A DNA stretch of 64,000 bases, from assembly GCA_021234155.1 (NCBI GenBank), contig JAJEKV010000005.1, positions 28,174,689 through 28,238,688 on the forward strand, given 5' to 3'. The notes beneath the pieces are model-generated. The model was not told the origin of the DNA and searched no databases. It saw only the letters and a list, made by a program, of their open reading frames with translations. Below are positions 12,664 to 23,535 of the stretch, piece by piece (positions within the stretch are counted from its first letter, which is position 1; the number at the start of each line of letters is the position of its first letter). The stretch comes from Isoetes taiwanensis (Eukaryota; Streptophyta; Lycopodiopsida; Isoetales; Isoetaceae). The translations under genes and the position numbers were made by a program.

Positions 12664-13200
12664 ATGGAGGTTGATGCGAACGCCCAGGATGGCGGCGGTG
12701 ACGGTGTGGTGCACATAGATCCGTCACTCATCAGTTCCAGCGTGGATGCCTCTCATCCTGATGCCCGAGTTTATCCACCGGAACTGGAAGAAACATTCTG
12801 TGCTGAGGAGTCTGTTAACCAACTAGTTCAGATTGGGACAGAAATGCATAGGATGGCAGCCTCAATGCGCATTCTTAGGCGTCAGCTGCGCAGGTTTTAC
12901 ATGGCGATTGACAGTGCTATGAACAATGTTGCATGGGAGCGGCTAGGAGTTGCGACGTCTGAACTTCATACTCTCAGGTCGCATATGAGCCTTGCAAGGG
13001 CGCTCTTGTCGCAGGAGATCCGGGCGTTAGATAATGTGATAAGGCAGGCTCGCTCTGGGGAGCTCCTTGCAAATGCCAGAGCGAGCCCGCCCAACATCTG
13101 TCCAGGACGCACGCGCACTGTTATCCCCAATCGGACCTTCATTATCAGAACAATACGCCTTCTTTTCCAAACTAGACTGCCAGCGTCAGCTTTCTACTAA
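12664..13200 (+). CDS. Hypothetical helical protein of the Replitron-like element
   Basis: I do not recognise this protein. The ORF starts MEVDANAQDGGGDGV, has an acidic N-terminus and then a long helical segment rich in Leu, Arg and Ala (about residues 55-145, e.g. MRILRRQLRRFYMAIDSA), likely coiled coil. Its last 35 codons lie inside the right inverted repeat, so the C-terminus may not be coding in an intact element. It follows the Rep frame after a 66-base gap that ends in a good splice acceptor (TTTTGTTGTTGCAG), so it could be a 3' exon of the Rep gene. It shares Rep's downstream frame register, but the splice phases I tried do not close. Confidence 0.4.
   Translation: MEVDANAQDGGGDGVVHIDPSLISSSVDASHPDARVYPPELEETFCAEESVNQLVQIGTEMHRMAASMRILRRQLRRFYMAIDSAMNNVAWERLGVATSELHTLRSHMSLARALLSQEIRALDNVIRQARSGELLANARASPPNICPGRTRTVIPNRTFIIRTIRLLFQTRLPASAFY
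13047..13087. repeat. Perfect 12-bp stem-loop next to the right inverted repeat
   Basis: GGCTCGCTCTGG (13047-13058) and CCAGAGCGAGCC (13076-13087) are exact reverse complements with a 17-base loop. The 3' arm touches the inner edge of the right inverted repeat. A GC-rich subterminal hairpin is a known end signal of rolling-circle transposons. Confidence 0.92.
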
Positions 13201-13212
13201 TTCACATACGAT
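13087..13212. repeat. Right arm of long inverted repeat
   Basis: Partner of 11191-11312 in inverted orientation. It overlaps the end of the hypothetical ORF and ends at CACATACGAT. Confidence 0.93.
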
Positions 13213-14457
13213 AAAGGGGCATGAGTCAAAAAGCACATAATTTTCTTGCTAAGAAAAACAATTGTACAAGCTTGAAATCGTATAGCAAAAAGTATGTGAG
13301 TATTCCTTGATTTTCTACATAGAGAAATCATATATGATAAGAAGCAAGGGTTTTGGCTTATACCTACAGAACCATGTAGGTAAAGACGGGCCCTTATAGC
13401 ACAATTACTCCCAATGCAGAGTGAATACTTACATCCAAAAACAAGGGCCTTAGATCCGATATGTTACTAGAGCAAGGTATGTTGTTTGCTTCATTTTATC
13501 TCCATGTCCAATTTTAAAATTGCTTTATATGAAGTGAAAGTGTTATTTACAGTTGCATTTTTTCCTATCCACTAGTAGGATCCATTTGACCGTCTTTTTT
13601 CCTTTATAGTTCAGGGCTTCATCAAGTGTTGTTTTCAGAAGCCCATCTACCGTGGTGTTTCCTATGTATCCATGTATTTCAAAATTATATTGCCAAAGTT
13701 GTGGTCTATGTGCCGACAGCTTTAGGCTATGGCATTTAGTAGGAAATACTTGAAGAAATCGAGGAATGCCCATGCTTTCTTAGGAATTAGAATGAGATGC
13801 CTTCATAGATTCAAAGCCTACTTCTGCATACAGTAAGAAATCAGCATGTTCTGGGGCCATTATTTCTGCCTTCATGTAAATCAAGAAACAGTAGCAGCAT
13901 TACAAGAGAACAAACATGTATGCATGAATAGCAAGGATGTAATTCTCCATTGCTTTTTGAACACCAACCTGACCTTTATGAGACTCTTGACCATCTATCT
14001 ATTGCCCACAAGAAGCATGTACTTTCTAGGTTTTCTAGAAAGATTGGTGGTACTTCTATGGTACTGGCCATGGGAACAATAACTTGCATGTTGTAACTGG
14101 AAATCAAGAAACGGTAGCAGTTAGTTGACCTTTATTGAGCGTTCTCTCATGTGAAGCTGATTGGTAACTAGAAAGAGTGTCAGAAACATTTCCAAGATGG
14201 GAATATATGCTATATTGCCCTTTTCTTAAAAATTTCCCACAACATGGCATTGCAGATGGAGACATACAAGATCAAATAGAAGAAATGGTCAAGAAAATAT
14301 CCAAAGGAAAGAGTAAGGATACCAAGTACGAATCGTAAACAGGCTTAGCTTAACCTAACATCGATTAATAATTGTTGTCATCAAACAAATCCTGTGCAAC
14401 AGTTGTCCATTCTGCCAAATGAGTACAATTTAGGAAAAAAACAAGTGCAATGTTTTC

Positions 14458-14502
14458 CTTGGTCTCCGTGGACGATAAAATCATATTCTATTCTATTCTT
14501 GT
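14458..14502 (+). mobile_element. LINE 3'-end fragment
   Basis: TTGGTCTCCGTGGACGATAA followed by ATTCTATTCTATTCTT matches the 3' end of the LINE at 27715-27772 and the reverse complement near 49035. Only the extreme 3' tail is present, as expected for a severely 5'-truncated insertion. Confidence 0.6.
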
Positions 14503-15105
14503 TGATTATAAGTACTCGATCTTGCCATTTATAAATTGCATAAGAAATCATTAAAGCAGTTCTCAACGGTGTGAAGGAGGAGTGAAATGGCAAGATTCCA
14601 TGGACTATTGGCATCATTTCCAAGACAAAAACCGAAAAGAGATGCACCTAATGTAAAATTATAAAGCCAAATATTTCACAGTACGTCCTTTTATCAACAG
14701 AGTGAAGCCCCAATATGATAGCACCTTTAGATAAAAACTTGAAGAAATTGAGAAATGTCCATCCTTTATTAGGAATTAGAATGAGATGCCTTCATAGCTT
14801 CTATTTCTGCATATAGATATGTATTTACCTTCACACGGGTTGCTATAAGTAGTATTGGACAAAGATGCTTGGTGCATTCAGCATATGAACAATATACAGC
14901 TTTGTTTCGTCAGCAATATTTGGTCCTTGGTATTTTGAAATTCGAAATGGAAATTCTTCTAATCTTGAGCAAGAGGTGAGTTGCGTATGACCATTTTGAT
15001 TCTCATACTCATGCATGGTAATCCTTCAACATTGTAAATTACTGCAAGTTTGTTTACAATAAGGAAAGTGAGCTTTGAAGCAAAAGCAGCTTCAAAACAA
15101 TCTCT

Positions 15106-15205
15106 GATTCTTTAAATTTTTGCCAATGGCCTATGAAAGAGCAGGTACAACATCCGATTCTTTAAATCTTTGCCAATGGCCTATCAAAGAGCAGGTTCTA
15201 AGTGC
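15106..15205. repeat. Tandem duplication, period 50
   Basis: GATTCTTTAAAT(T/C)TTTGCCAATGG starts at 15106 and again at 15156. The two copies differ at a few bases. Confidence 0.9.
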
Positions 15206-16083
15206 ACTTCAATAAGGCCCATGTTTTCCTATTGTGGCCTAACATTTAGTTCTTATAATACAGAGATGAAAGTTAATGGCAATGCAGCAAGGAGTGTTGG
15301 CCAACGGGAGCTTTTATCCAAGAAAAGCATAGATTGTGCTCTGCCTAAATGGACCTTCTATTGGCTACTTTAATGGCAATGGCAATGCATCTTATCTTAA
15401 CTTATCAATGGCAATGCTGCTTTAAAAATCCATTTGATATTGGACGTGACAAGATGTTAGGAAATGCCATTTGAATTAAATTACAACTTATAAGGTGTTT
15501 GAGTTTCCATGTTTATAGATCAATGAACCACTTCCCGTAGGGAACATAGTTGCATTCAGTGAGCTAGCTACTCAATTTGGCGAGATGTCATTTTAATGTT
15601 TAAGGGCAACAACAATGTTGCATTCATTACTATTCCACAGTTGTCTGCTCACAAAAGGAACATTTATGACAATAGGACAGTAGAAAATAGCAAAGGGCAA
15701 CTAATTGCTAGTGGGCTAGGGTGGCTTATGTCGTATGGATGTGCATACTAATTTTGTGCTTAATGTTTGAGACCTGAGGCATATAAGATATGTGCTGTAT
15801 TGCCCTTCTCTTATAAAGTTTCCCACAACATGGCTCTACAGATGGAGACATCCAAGATCAATTAGAAGAATGGCTGGCAGAAAACATCCAAAGGAAAGGA
15901 TAACGAAGTACCTTCCCACTTCCCAGAAGCAGACTTAACAAACTGAACATCAGTTGAATAATTGTTGTATCAAGCACTGGCCAAGCGAGTACATATAAGA
16001 ACGTACTGCCTCTGTTTATGCGCAGGTAACAAACGGGGCATATTATTTACTAGTAGTATGGTATTACTTTTGACTAGAAGGCT

Positions 16084-17615
16084 TCATTTCATTACGAATG
16101 CATCTGCAAATAGCTGAAGGTTAATGCTGGAGGAACCGCCGGGAAGGGCAGCTGCGATTCCCATTTCTCTGATTTCTCGAACTCTCTTGAGGCATTCTCT
16201 GCCTTCTTCACATTCCATCAGCCTCAACACACCATTCTTCACATCTTGGGCACTCACCAATCCGCCTTCATCCCTGATAGCGCCTCTAAAATCCAACCCA
16301 ATCTTCCACTCCTCCACAATCAATTTACAGTTCAAATTCTGCTCGCCCAAAAGGGGCCATGCAAGCAATGGAACTCCGGCGCAGGCACTTTCTAGGGTCG
16401 AGTTCCATCCGCAGTGGCTGAGAAATCCACCAACGGAACGATGTCGGAGCACCTCGATCTGGGGTGCCCATTTTACCACAATGCCTTCTTCCTCATTCAG
16501 CCCTTCAAAAATCCAGCCCAAATCTTCGTCCTCCCCCGTCAGGGTCGGCCTCTGTATCCACAAAAATGGAACCTTGCTATCCATTACCCCTTTCGCAATA
16601 TTTCTCAGCTGCTCTTTTCCCAGCACTGATACGCTTCCAAACGACACATACAGCACCGAGCCTTCTGCCTGCTTATCAAGCCAACCCATGCACGATCTGT
16701 CCTCCACTGTTAACCCAATTTCATTCCCTTGCATTTCATTACAAACCGCGTAGTGATGCATTGGCGATACAGGCAAGTAATTTGGTAACATTTTCCGCAT
16801 TGCCTCTACTGCTTTGGGTTCTAGTTCTTCGAAAGAATTTACCAAATTCCAATCTGTTGCTCTCGTTTTGCACTTGCAAAAGTATTCCACAGAAAAGCAA
16901 TCTTCGTGCAGTATCATAGGGATCTCGTTTTGCATCAAAATCTGACCGCTTGATAACGCAATTGGGATGGTGCTACTTGCACTTGGATCTGCAGCAAAAA
17001 AAACCCAAATTAAAACCAAACTGCTCTGTAATGGATGGAATACTGGCTTCCTTTGATTGTAAGTTAGCTCGCTACTAAAATAAAAACTGAGATATGTTTT
17101 TCACCTTTAATGGGGACCAATCCTTGGGCCCTCAGCTCCTCCAAGTTCTGAAATACAAGATGAGTGATGGCATTTGAAGGAAAAAACGTGGCCATATTTA
17201 AGCCAAATCTATCTGCAACCTGAAAAGACCAATACACAAAGAAGTCAGAAATTATACATGCCACAGAGCAAGGATTTTTCCTTAGTTCTTGCTCCACAAG
17301 GTTTTCGAAGGGTTTTCTCAGACTCTCCACACTGGCCATCATTAGCTCAACACCTTTCATTCCAGCAAGCTTTTTGGTTTCTTCATGAGAAAATCCGGCA
17401 AGCCCAACAAGTTTAAAACTGGGATCTTGGTCCACATATATTCCTGATTGCTTGGCAGTGTCCAACAGTCTTTCATGGTTGCCTTGAGTGTTGACAAAAG
17501 TAATGGAAAATCCCATTTTTCTGAGGATTTTGGACAACCGCATTAGAGGATTTATGTGGCCATCTGCAGGAAATGGCAAGACGATAACATGAGGCCTTCT
17601 TTGAGCAGATGCCAT
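16084..17615 (-). CDS. UDP-glycosyltransferase (family 1, plant PSPG type)
   Basis: Transfers a sugar from a UDP-sugar to a small acceptor in the cytosol; the acceptor cannot be told from sequence. Two exons: 17615-17105 and 16988-16084, joined with closed phase across a GT-AG intron (AAAG|GTGA ... CTGCAG|AT), giving 471 residues, normal for the family. N-terminus RRPHVIVLPFPADGHINPLM contains the catalytic His of the GHINP motif. The 44-residue PSPG box begins WAPQIEVLRHRSVGGFLSHC and contains HCGWNSTLESACAGVP, closing with WPLLGEQ; a final Gln usually favours UDP-glucose. The start codon is the ATG at 17615-17613, just before RRPHVIVLPFP. An upstream partial copy of exon 1 is open in the same frame, so a longer N-terminus is formally possible. 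Confidence 0.93.
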
Positions 17616-17780
17616 AGCCAAAATTTCAGTCTGTTGTTCCGTTCTCAATTTCTGTTTAACTGCACAAATGCAGTAAACAAAGTCCCTTTGCTGTGGAAAT
17701 TTGCACAAAAGCATTCGAGGATTTATGTGGCAATGTAGAGGAAATGGCAAGACTATGACATGAGGCCTTCTATGAGCAGC
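17520..17780 (-). pseudogene. Partial tandem copy of the UGT first-exon N-terminus (17685-17780) beside the genuine copy
   Basis: On the minus strand 17780-17685 reads RRPHVIVLPFPLHCHINP, against RRPHVIVLPFPADGHINP in the true exon 1 (17612-17520), offset about 168 bp. The copy lacks the Gly before the catalytic His, is soon unlike a UGT, and stays open into the real exon. It looks like a small tandem duplication, or the remnant of a neighbouring UGT gene deleted down to its first 30 codons. Confidence 0.8.
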
Positions 17781-18399
17781 CCTTGAGTGTTCTTTAAGTC
17801 TTTTGTCTTTTGTTCTTGGCTTCACCAATAGATCAGCAATTTTTAAATTGGACCAGACAAAGGGCTTACAAGGTTTAGCAAAGCCCATTCTCACTTTTTC
17901 TTTAGTGCACTATGGATACTGGCATGTATAGAACTACTATTAATAAATAATAAATGTTGATGTTTGAGGAGACCTACCGGTTGCAATTCAAGATCTAATT
18001 GTGTCAAGCAATACCATAACACCGAGGCCTTATTTGAGCAGTGCCATAACCAAACTTCAATATGTTGTTGGCATAAATTTTTTGTTTAATGCACTTAGAT
18101 GGCTACTTGCATAGAGAACTTCTATTAATATAGAATGAATGCTGATGTTTGCAATTTTGGATCTATTCCGACCATTTTCAAGAACAAAAATCTTATGATA
18201 ATGATGCACATGCTCATGCTCCACGCGCTTCAATAAAATATTGTTTGGGGGTGCCATCTCATGTCTCATTTCAAGTGTCATGGTTGGTGCAAATATAAAT
18301 GACATTGGGCACATGTGTTCATTCTCTCCACCTACCAAAAAAAGTTATAACACTTGAATAATTGTCCAAAGCATGACTAGACACATGGTGTTCATTCCA

Positions 18400-18840
18400 T
18401 CCTTCACTTCTCTCCCCATCGCCCTCCTACCCTCTTGCCTTCTCTCTCCATCGCCCTCTTACCCTCTTGCCTTCTCTCCCTAGGGTTTGCCATCTTGCTC
18501 TCACTAGGGTTTTGCCCACACATCCCAATTTTTTTCAGCCCTCTATCCCAAATAGTTGCAAAACGGAAGTAAATCCCCGTTTCGAATTCTAAACATCCAT
18601 AACGCGCTGCTTTGTCCTAATCTTTTTTTGTCCTAAGAAGTTGCACCAAGGGCATTTTAGATTCCCCATTTTGGATGTTAAGCACCCAAAATGCGCTTTG
18701 CGCAACTGCTTTGCCCTAATTTTTGTGCCCTAATTTATGTTTTCCTGAAAAAGCTGCGCTAAGGACATTTTGGAGTCCTTGTTTTGGATTCTAAGCATAC
18801 AAAATGCGCTTCGCGCAACCCCCTTTATTTGTATTTTTTT
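18400..18840. repeat. Degenerate tandem repeats upstream of the UGT gene
   Basis: 18405-18485 holds two pyrimidine-rich units sharing CATCGCCCTC and ACCCTCTTGCCTTCTCTC. 18565-18830 holds three diverged units of about 100 bp, each with CCCYRTTTYGRATTCTAA-like and AATGCGCTTYGCGCAAC elements. No gene. Confidence 0.7.
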
Positions 18841-20006
18841 GAGGGTAAGAGTACGTATTAATATATAAAAAATTTACATAGGACATCCCCAAGTGCGATT
18901 GATAGAAAGAATTGTCACAGGTGGGTATTACTCATAAGTGTCAAGGGTTGTGCTAAGAAGTTGCCACACCAGTCTTCCCTAGCCCTGGATTACTAAAGGG
19001 CTAATGCCATGTCTGTATTATTTTCGTCAACGGTTTTGTGAAGGGTGTTTGAATTATCATCCAAAGTGCAAGTTGTAGGGCAATGAACCCGTACATTTTT
19101 GGGGTTTTACATATGAGTTGATCAATGAAATATGGTAAAGTGGAGACACGTCTTCTAACATTTTGCCGCCCTTGAAGGAGACTTGTGTCTCTTGTCTTTG
19201 TCCCTCTTGCACTCCGTCCTCCTTCGTCTAGATGTCACTTCCATATGTTCTCTGCATCTTCCTATCTTCTCAACTCATTTACTCATGATCATCCCCTATC
19301 CTTTGAAAAGTTAAAAGGTCATTGCATTCTTAGTTTTTGCTTCTTCTTAGGAGTATGTCCTTATAGTGATCGATGGATCTTGGGACATCTGGTCCACGAC
19401 GGTTTATTCTCATGAATTAAATAAGTATGTGAAGTTAAATGAGTCACTCTTTAAATGAATAATAGTACGATTTCTATTCATGTTCGAAGCCTCTTAGGAG
19501 GCAGTTCTAGGACTTAAGGGCTTTTTGACGCAGTTGTCTGAATCGGGCAGGAGACGCTGATGGCGATGCCTAGGGTTTTTGCTTCGGTCTTCTGACCATA
19601 GCTCTTGATTCTGGAGTCTGTTTTGGGTGTGCTTGGGCTCATTGGAGTGGCCTCCTCCTTCATTGATATAAGGTTTGGATGCTGATTTGGTAGTATTTGG
19701 TGCAGAAATAGGGTCTGTCAACTCGGGCCCTCTGTGGTGGTAGGATTTGGCTGCCACCCTGTTTTGGCCATAACTCTCACAAACAGTGCCTGTTTTGGGC
19801 ATGCTTGGGCTCTTTGGAAAGCTCGTAACTGATTCATTTGATTTGATGCAGAGAAAAGGTCTGATAGTTCCGACGCTTTTGGTGCTAGGGTTTGGCAGCA
19901 CATTCTTGCTTAAAATGAGGACTTCTCGGTGGTATCAGTTTTGCATAGGAGATTTGTCAAACTGCAGGCGGATTAGGGTCTGATTACCTCAGCTTCTTTT
20001 GACGAA

Positions 20007-21460
20007 GATGACAAGATCTAGTCATAGCCCTTCAAAACAAACGAGTAACACAGCCATGGCACAACAAGATGCTGATATGGATTCAACAGTGGTTTTCCCA
20101 GAGATGGGTATCTTGGATACTCATAGGTTGGCTCGTGATGGGGCAGGCTCTGATGGAAAAGGGTAAAGTGCATCTATCCCTTAGCAGCATTACCCCATGT
20201 TATGTCCACTTCTGATAAGTCTGTAGATACTGCAGCTTCAAGTATTTTCTCCTTCCCAGCTTCTTGTCCCACTCCCCTCTTCTTCTGTTGTAGCTTCAAC
20301 TATGGTTTCCCTCTAAGCCACTATGGCAGCGTCTTCTTGTGTTAATTGCACAAGGAGCTGGGCTTCCCACACATGTGAAAGCCCTTGCTGGAGGTGGATT
20401 TGGGGATTCAACACTTCCAACACATGTTGGAGGTCTCTCAAGACAAGCATTATCTCATGCACCTCCAACACGAGTTGGAGGTCATACGCCACCTTCTAGA
20501 TAGGATCTTGCATCAGATGCTTTCCCAATGCATGTTAGAAGTTCTTCTGACCACCTTGTTCATACTGCACATGTTCGAGCTGCTTCTGGGCAAGTGCAAT
20601 CTCCAATGCATGTTGGAGGTACTTCAAGACAAGAAGATTTCTTGCCATTGACATCTAAAGGGGTAAACGAAATGACTTTTGTAGCAAATTCTACTTCGGT
20701 GTCTGCATCTTCTGTCGGTGCACGCCCGCCTACAGTAGCATCTACCCCTTGGAGGTCATCCGGCAGCATTGCTCAAGTTACGGGTGTTCGTTTCTCTGAG
20801 TGGTTGTGCAAAGGATTGTCATCTCCGGCCACATCCTCTCACGTGTTAGAGGCAATGTCCACCATGGTGGATAATAACCAGAAGGAGGTGGCATCCTTAT
20901 CTTCAACAACTACATGTTAAGCAAGCCTCCATGGATGTACAATTCCCACCAGAGGGGATCTTTTATGATATGCAAGAGTGTTGAGCAGCCTTTGAGCATT
21001 TTGGGTCACCAGTCATGCAGATTAATCATAAGGCCTATCGGCATCATGTGGAGCAGCTTGTTGCATGCTCGGTGGTGTGCCACTTCACTGACGATTTTTA
21101 TACTTGAAGCGTATGAGGTCGTGGTTGTCTGGGCATCTTCGTAAGTTGGGTTTTCCAGCTTATCAATCCATCAAGCTCATAGCAAAAGATCAATGATGTT
21201 TTCTTCTCATGTTCGGCAAGGCTTTGAATATATATGGTTTGACTTTCAATCTGTCAATGGATTGGGCATTCCACTTCTAGATTTTGGAAGGCCACTTTAG
21301 ATTTTGGATCAATAATAGCAACATACATCTAAATATCCACAACAAGTTTGCTTGGCATATGTGGTGAGACTCCTGACTGCAAGAAGGCAAGCAACTCACT
21401 GCATCTTTTTATAGAACCTCCAGAACTGTGTGATGTTGAGGCCAATTCTTGCTTGCATAA
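20007..21460 (+). pseudogene. Decayed transposon-type ORF
   Basis: From an ATG near 20007 the sequence keeps patches of coding character (TNTAMAQQDADMDSTVVFP, then PTHVGG/MHVGG repeats, then SEWLCKGLSSPATSSHV) broken by several stops. The 3' part, in shifting frames, reads VVCHFTDDFY and WLSGHLRKLGFPAYQSIKLI, which recalls the DUF4283-type N-terminal domain of plant retroelement gag/ORF1 proteins. That family link is weak. Function, if any, would have been RNA binding in a retroelement particle. Nothing intact remains. Confidence 0.4.
20385..20650 (+). repeat. Short repeats coding for a T/M-HVGG motif
   Basis: Variants of CATGTTGGAGGT recur at intervals of roughly 60-70 bp (near 20410, 20470, 20535, 20570, 20612), several followed by TCAAGACAAG. 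In frame they give HVGG(L/T)SRQ-like units inside the decayed ORF. Confidence 0.65.
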
Positions 21461-21837
21461 TATTATAGATTGTTGTTGTTTTTTGCTAAAACGACGACAC
21501 TTATTATTTAATATTGTTATCTAATATGTAGTTGGATGCTTTCTTTCCCATTTCTTACGAGCTCTTCCATGGCAAAATCTTAGAGGGCAGAACGCAAAAA
21601 TGTACATGTTTGCCGATGGTTAGCCCCAGATTCAGCCTGGAATGCTGATAATCCAAGCTGGGAGCTGATAATCCATCTGGGACCTGTGGGTTAAATGGAA
21701 AACCCATGCCTGCTTGGCAGTTACAGGAAATAAGCAGGGGGTGTTTAAGGCCTTTTCTCCATAATAGTCTTATTTCTAAAAGGGACATATTTTAACAAAC
21801 GAGGTTTGGCCACCTAATTGTACTTCAACAAAAGCGT

Positions 21838-22440
21838 TTTCCCACTATAAAAAGTAAGACATATCTTATTTAGGTTCGGATAGGTTTGAATACTACTTTT
21901 AACGTAAAAGGAGTCTTCGGACCTTTTCACATGATGTTTTAAAATGTGGTTGTCCCACTTCATATAGAACATCATTTGTGCAAAAAATAACGCACACAAA
22001 TATAAGTTGTTTTCACACTACAAGTGTCTTAGACAAATGAGACACTAACAAACACTAGTGTGAAAACCATCACAAAATAAAACCACCTATTATTTTGAAC
22101 ATTTCTTTTAATATATTGATGACACAGTTCTTCAAAAATAAAATAAAATAAGTGGTGTCTTATTTTATGGCGAGGAAAGTCCCCGGTATAAAATAAGACT
22201 CCATTTCACGTACCGAACCTAACCAAACCTACCTGAACCTAAATAAGCCATGTCTTATTTCTAATAGTGTGAAAACAACTTCACCCTCTTCTGTTTAAGT
22301 GGAATCCTTCTATTGGACACGTCTAAAAACTTCTAAAAACAAGACAGTCATGTGAAAACGCCCTTATTTTATACCAGGGGACTTTCCCTCCTAGTCTTAT
22401 TTGAATATATAGCTAAAAAATAAGAGATGTCTTATTTTAT
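21838..22440. mobile_element. MITE-like fold-back element
   Basis: A segment near 21840-21888 (CCCACTATAAAAAGTAAGAC...) is repeated inverted at 22222-22275 (AAACCTACCTGAACCTAAAT...). A second nested pair is 22160-22195 and 22365-22402 (GGAAAGTCCCC, TATAAAATAAG). It is AT-rich, non-coding and about 0.6 kb. Exact ends and a target duplication were not resolved. Confidence 0.6.
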
Positions 22441-22895
22441 GATGGTTTTTTACTAGTATTTTAGTGGTGTCAATATTTTATGACTAGAAAAATGCACCAT
22501 ACAGTGGAAAGGCGAGTTTAAATCTGTGTGTCCCAGCTTTTGCCTTGGAGTCACAAATGGTATCTTATCTTGTATATGGTAGCTATGTTTTGCAACTATC
22601 ATGGAAAAAGAGCCTAAATTCTTCATAATGGTTTGAAAATTTTGATAAAATGGACATCCAAGCATAAACAAATTTTGATTGAATGAGGTTAAATAAAATG
22701 GTATCCATAATACACGAGAAATGTATTTGGGTAGTTGGCAGATAATTGTGAAAGACATGTTTGAAAAAAGGAATGGAAGATCCCGAAGGGGCTTACGCAA
22801 TGTAAGGTGGTTGGGGGCAGGGCCCAACCAAGCAATGTAGTGTGGTGTGTGGTCACATGTCCAGTTGGATGCTGCCTAGTGGCGTGACGTTAAAA

Positions 22896-22898
22896 CTA

Positions 22899-22938
<40 letters not shown>
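22896..22938. repeat. (CTAT)n microsatellite
   Basis: About ten perfect copies of CTAT. Confidence 0.97.
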
Positions 22939-23037
22939 ATGCCATGAAATTTATCCTTTAATAGTTGAAGATAAAACTATATGCCCACATTTTAAAGTTG
23001 TTAACAAAGTCAATATAACGGGACATTCACATTAGCA

Positions 23038-23535
23038 ATGTTGATTCAAGGAAAAGTTGTTGATATACTTTTATTGATTGCTGAAATTACCGAAATGTCT
23101 TAACTAAAGACATTTCAGTAAAAATAGTAATAAATATTTTTTCTGATATTCTAAATGCAAATGTGCCCTTCAAATGAATTGTAGACAACGATGAGAGCTT
23201 TCCAACAAGTGTAATATTGCCCGATTTTAAGATCGCAGTATTAAGTTATGACATAGTTTGCTCCTAAAATTTTAAGAATTCAAGACATCATCTTAACTTC
23301 AATTCAGATAATCTTATAATTACTTCAATTCAGATAATCTTATAATTATTGGAAAGCTCTCATCGTTGTCTCCAATTATATTTTGATAATCATAAAAGGA
23401 CAACTCGTTTGAAGGCACATTTATATTTTGATAATCATAAAAGGATATTACCATTTTTATCAAAATGCTCATGTTGAGGGGTATTTTGGTAATTTTAGCA
23501 AACAATAAGAGTACTTTCCCTTGATTCAAAGGCGG
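23038..23535. mobile_element. Second fold-back (inverted-repeat) element
   Basis: The outer arms (23038-23105 and 23475-23530) share TTGATTCAAGG / CCTTGATTCAA and TGCTGAAATTACC / GGTAATTTTAGCA in inverted order. The inner arms (23157-23215, 23350-23425) share GACAACGATGAGAGCTTTCC in inverted orientation. Short direct duplications (26 bp at 23298-23350) sit at the centre. Non-coding; probably a MITE. Confidence 0.65.

Larger units (their letters stand above)
11191..13212 (+). mobile_element. Replitron-like element: HUH endonuclease gene between long inverted repeats
   Basis: A 2.0-kb unit bounded by 120-bp inverted repeats (11191-11312 and 13087-13212). The interior has one strand of coding sequence: a protein with HUH and single-tyrosine Rep motifs, and a second ORF with no recognised domain. 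No helicase or DDE transposase is present. Helicase-less HUH transposons of eukaryotes have been described as Replitrons; assignment here rests on motif order (VSVTLG, HLHV, GYCMK) and is tentative. No target-site duplication is evident outside the repeats. A perfect 12-bp stem-loop abuts the right repeat. Confidence 0.55.
13740..15985 (+). repeat. Two diverged, directly repeated non-coding blocks
   Basis: About 75 bp at 13740-13815 recurs at 14725-14805 (shared TTAGGAATTAGAATGAGATG). About 190 bp at 14150-14390 recurs at 15785-15980 (shared TTTCCCACAACATGGC and CAGATGGAGACAT). The order is conserved, suggesting an old segmental duplication of the region downstream of the UGT gene. There is no coding content. 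Confidence 0.75.
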
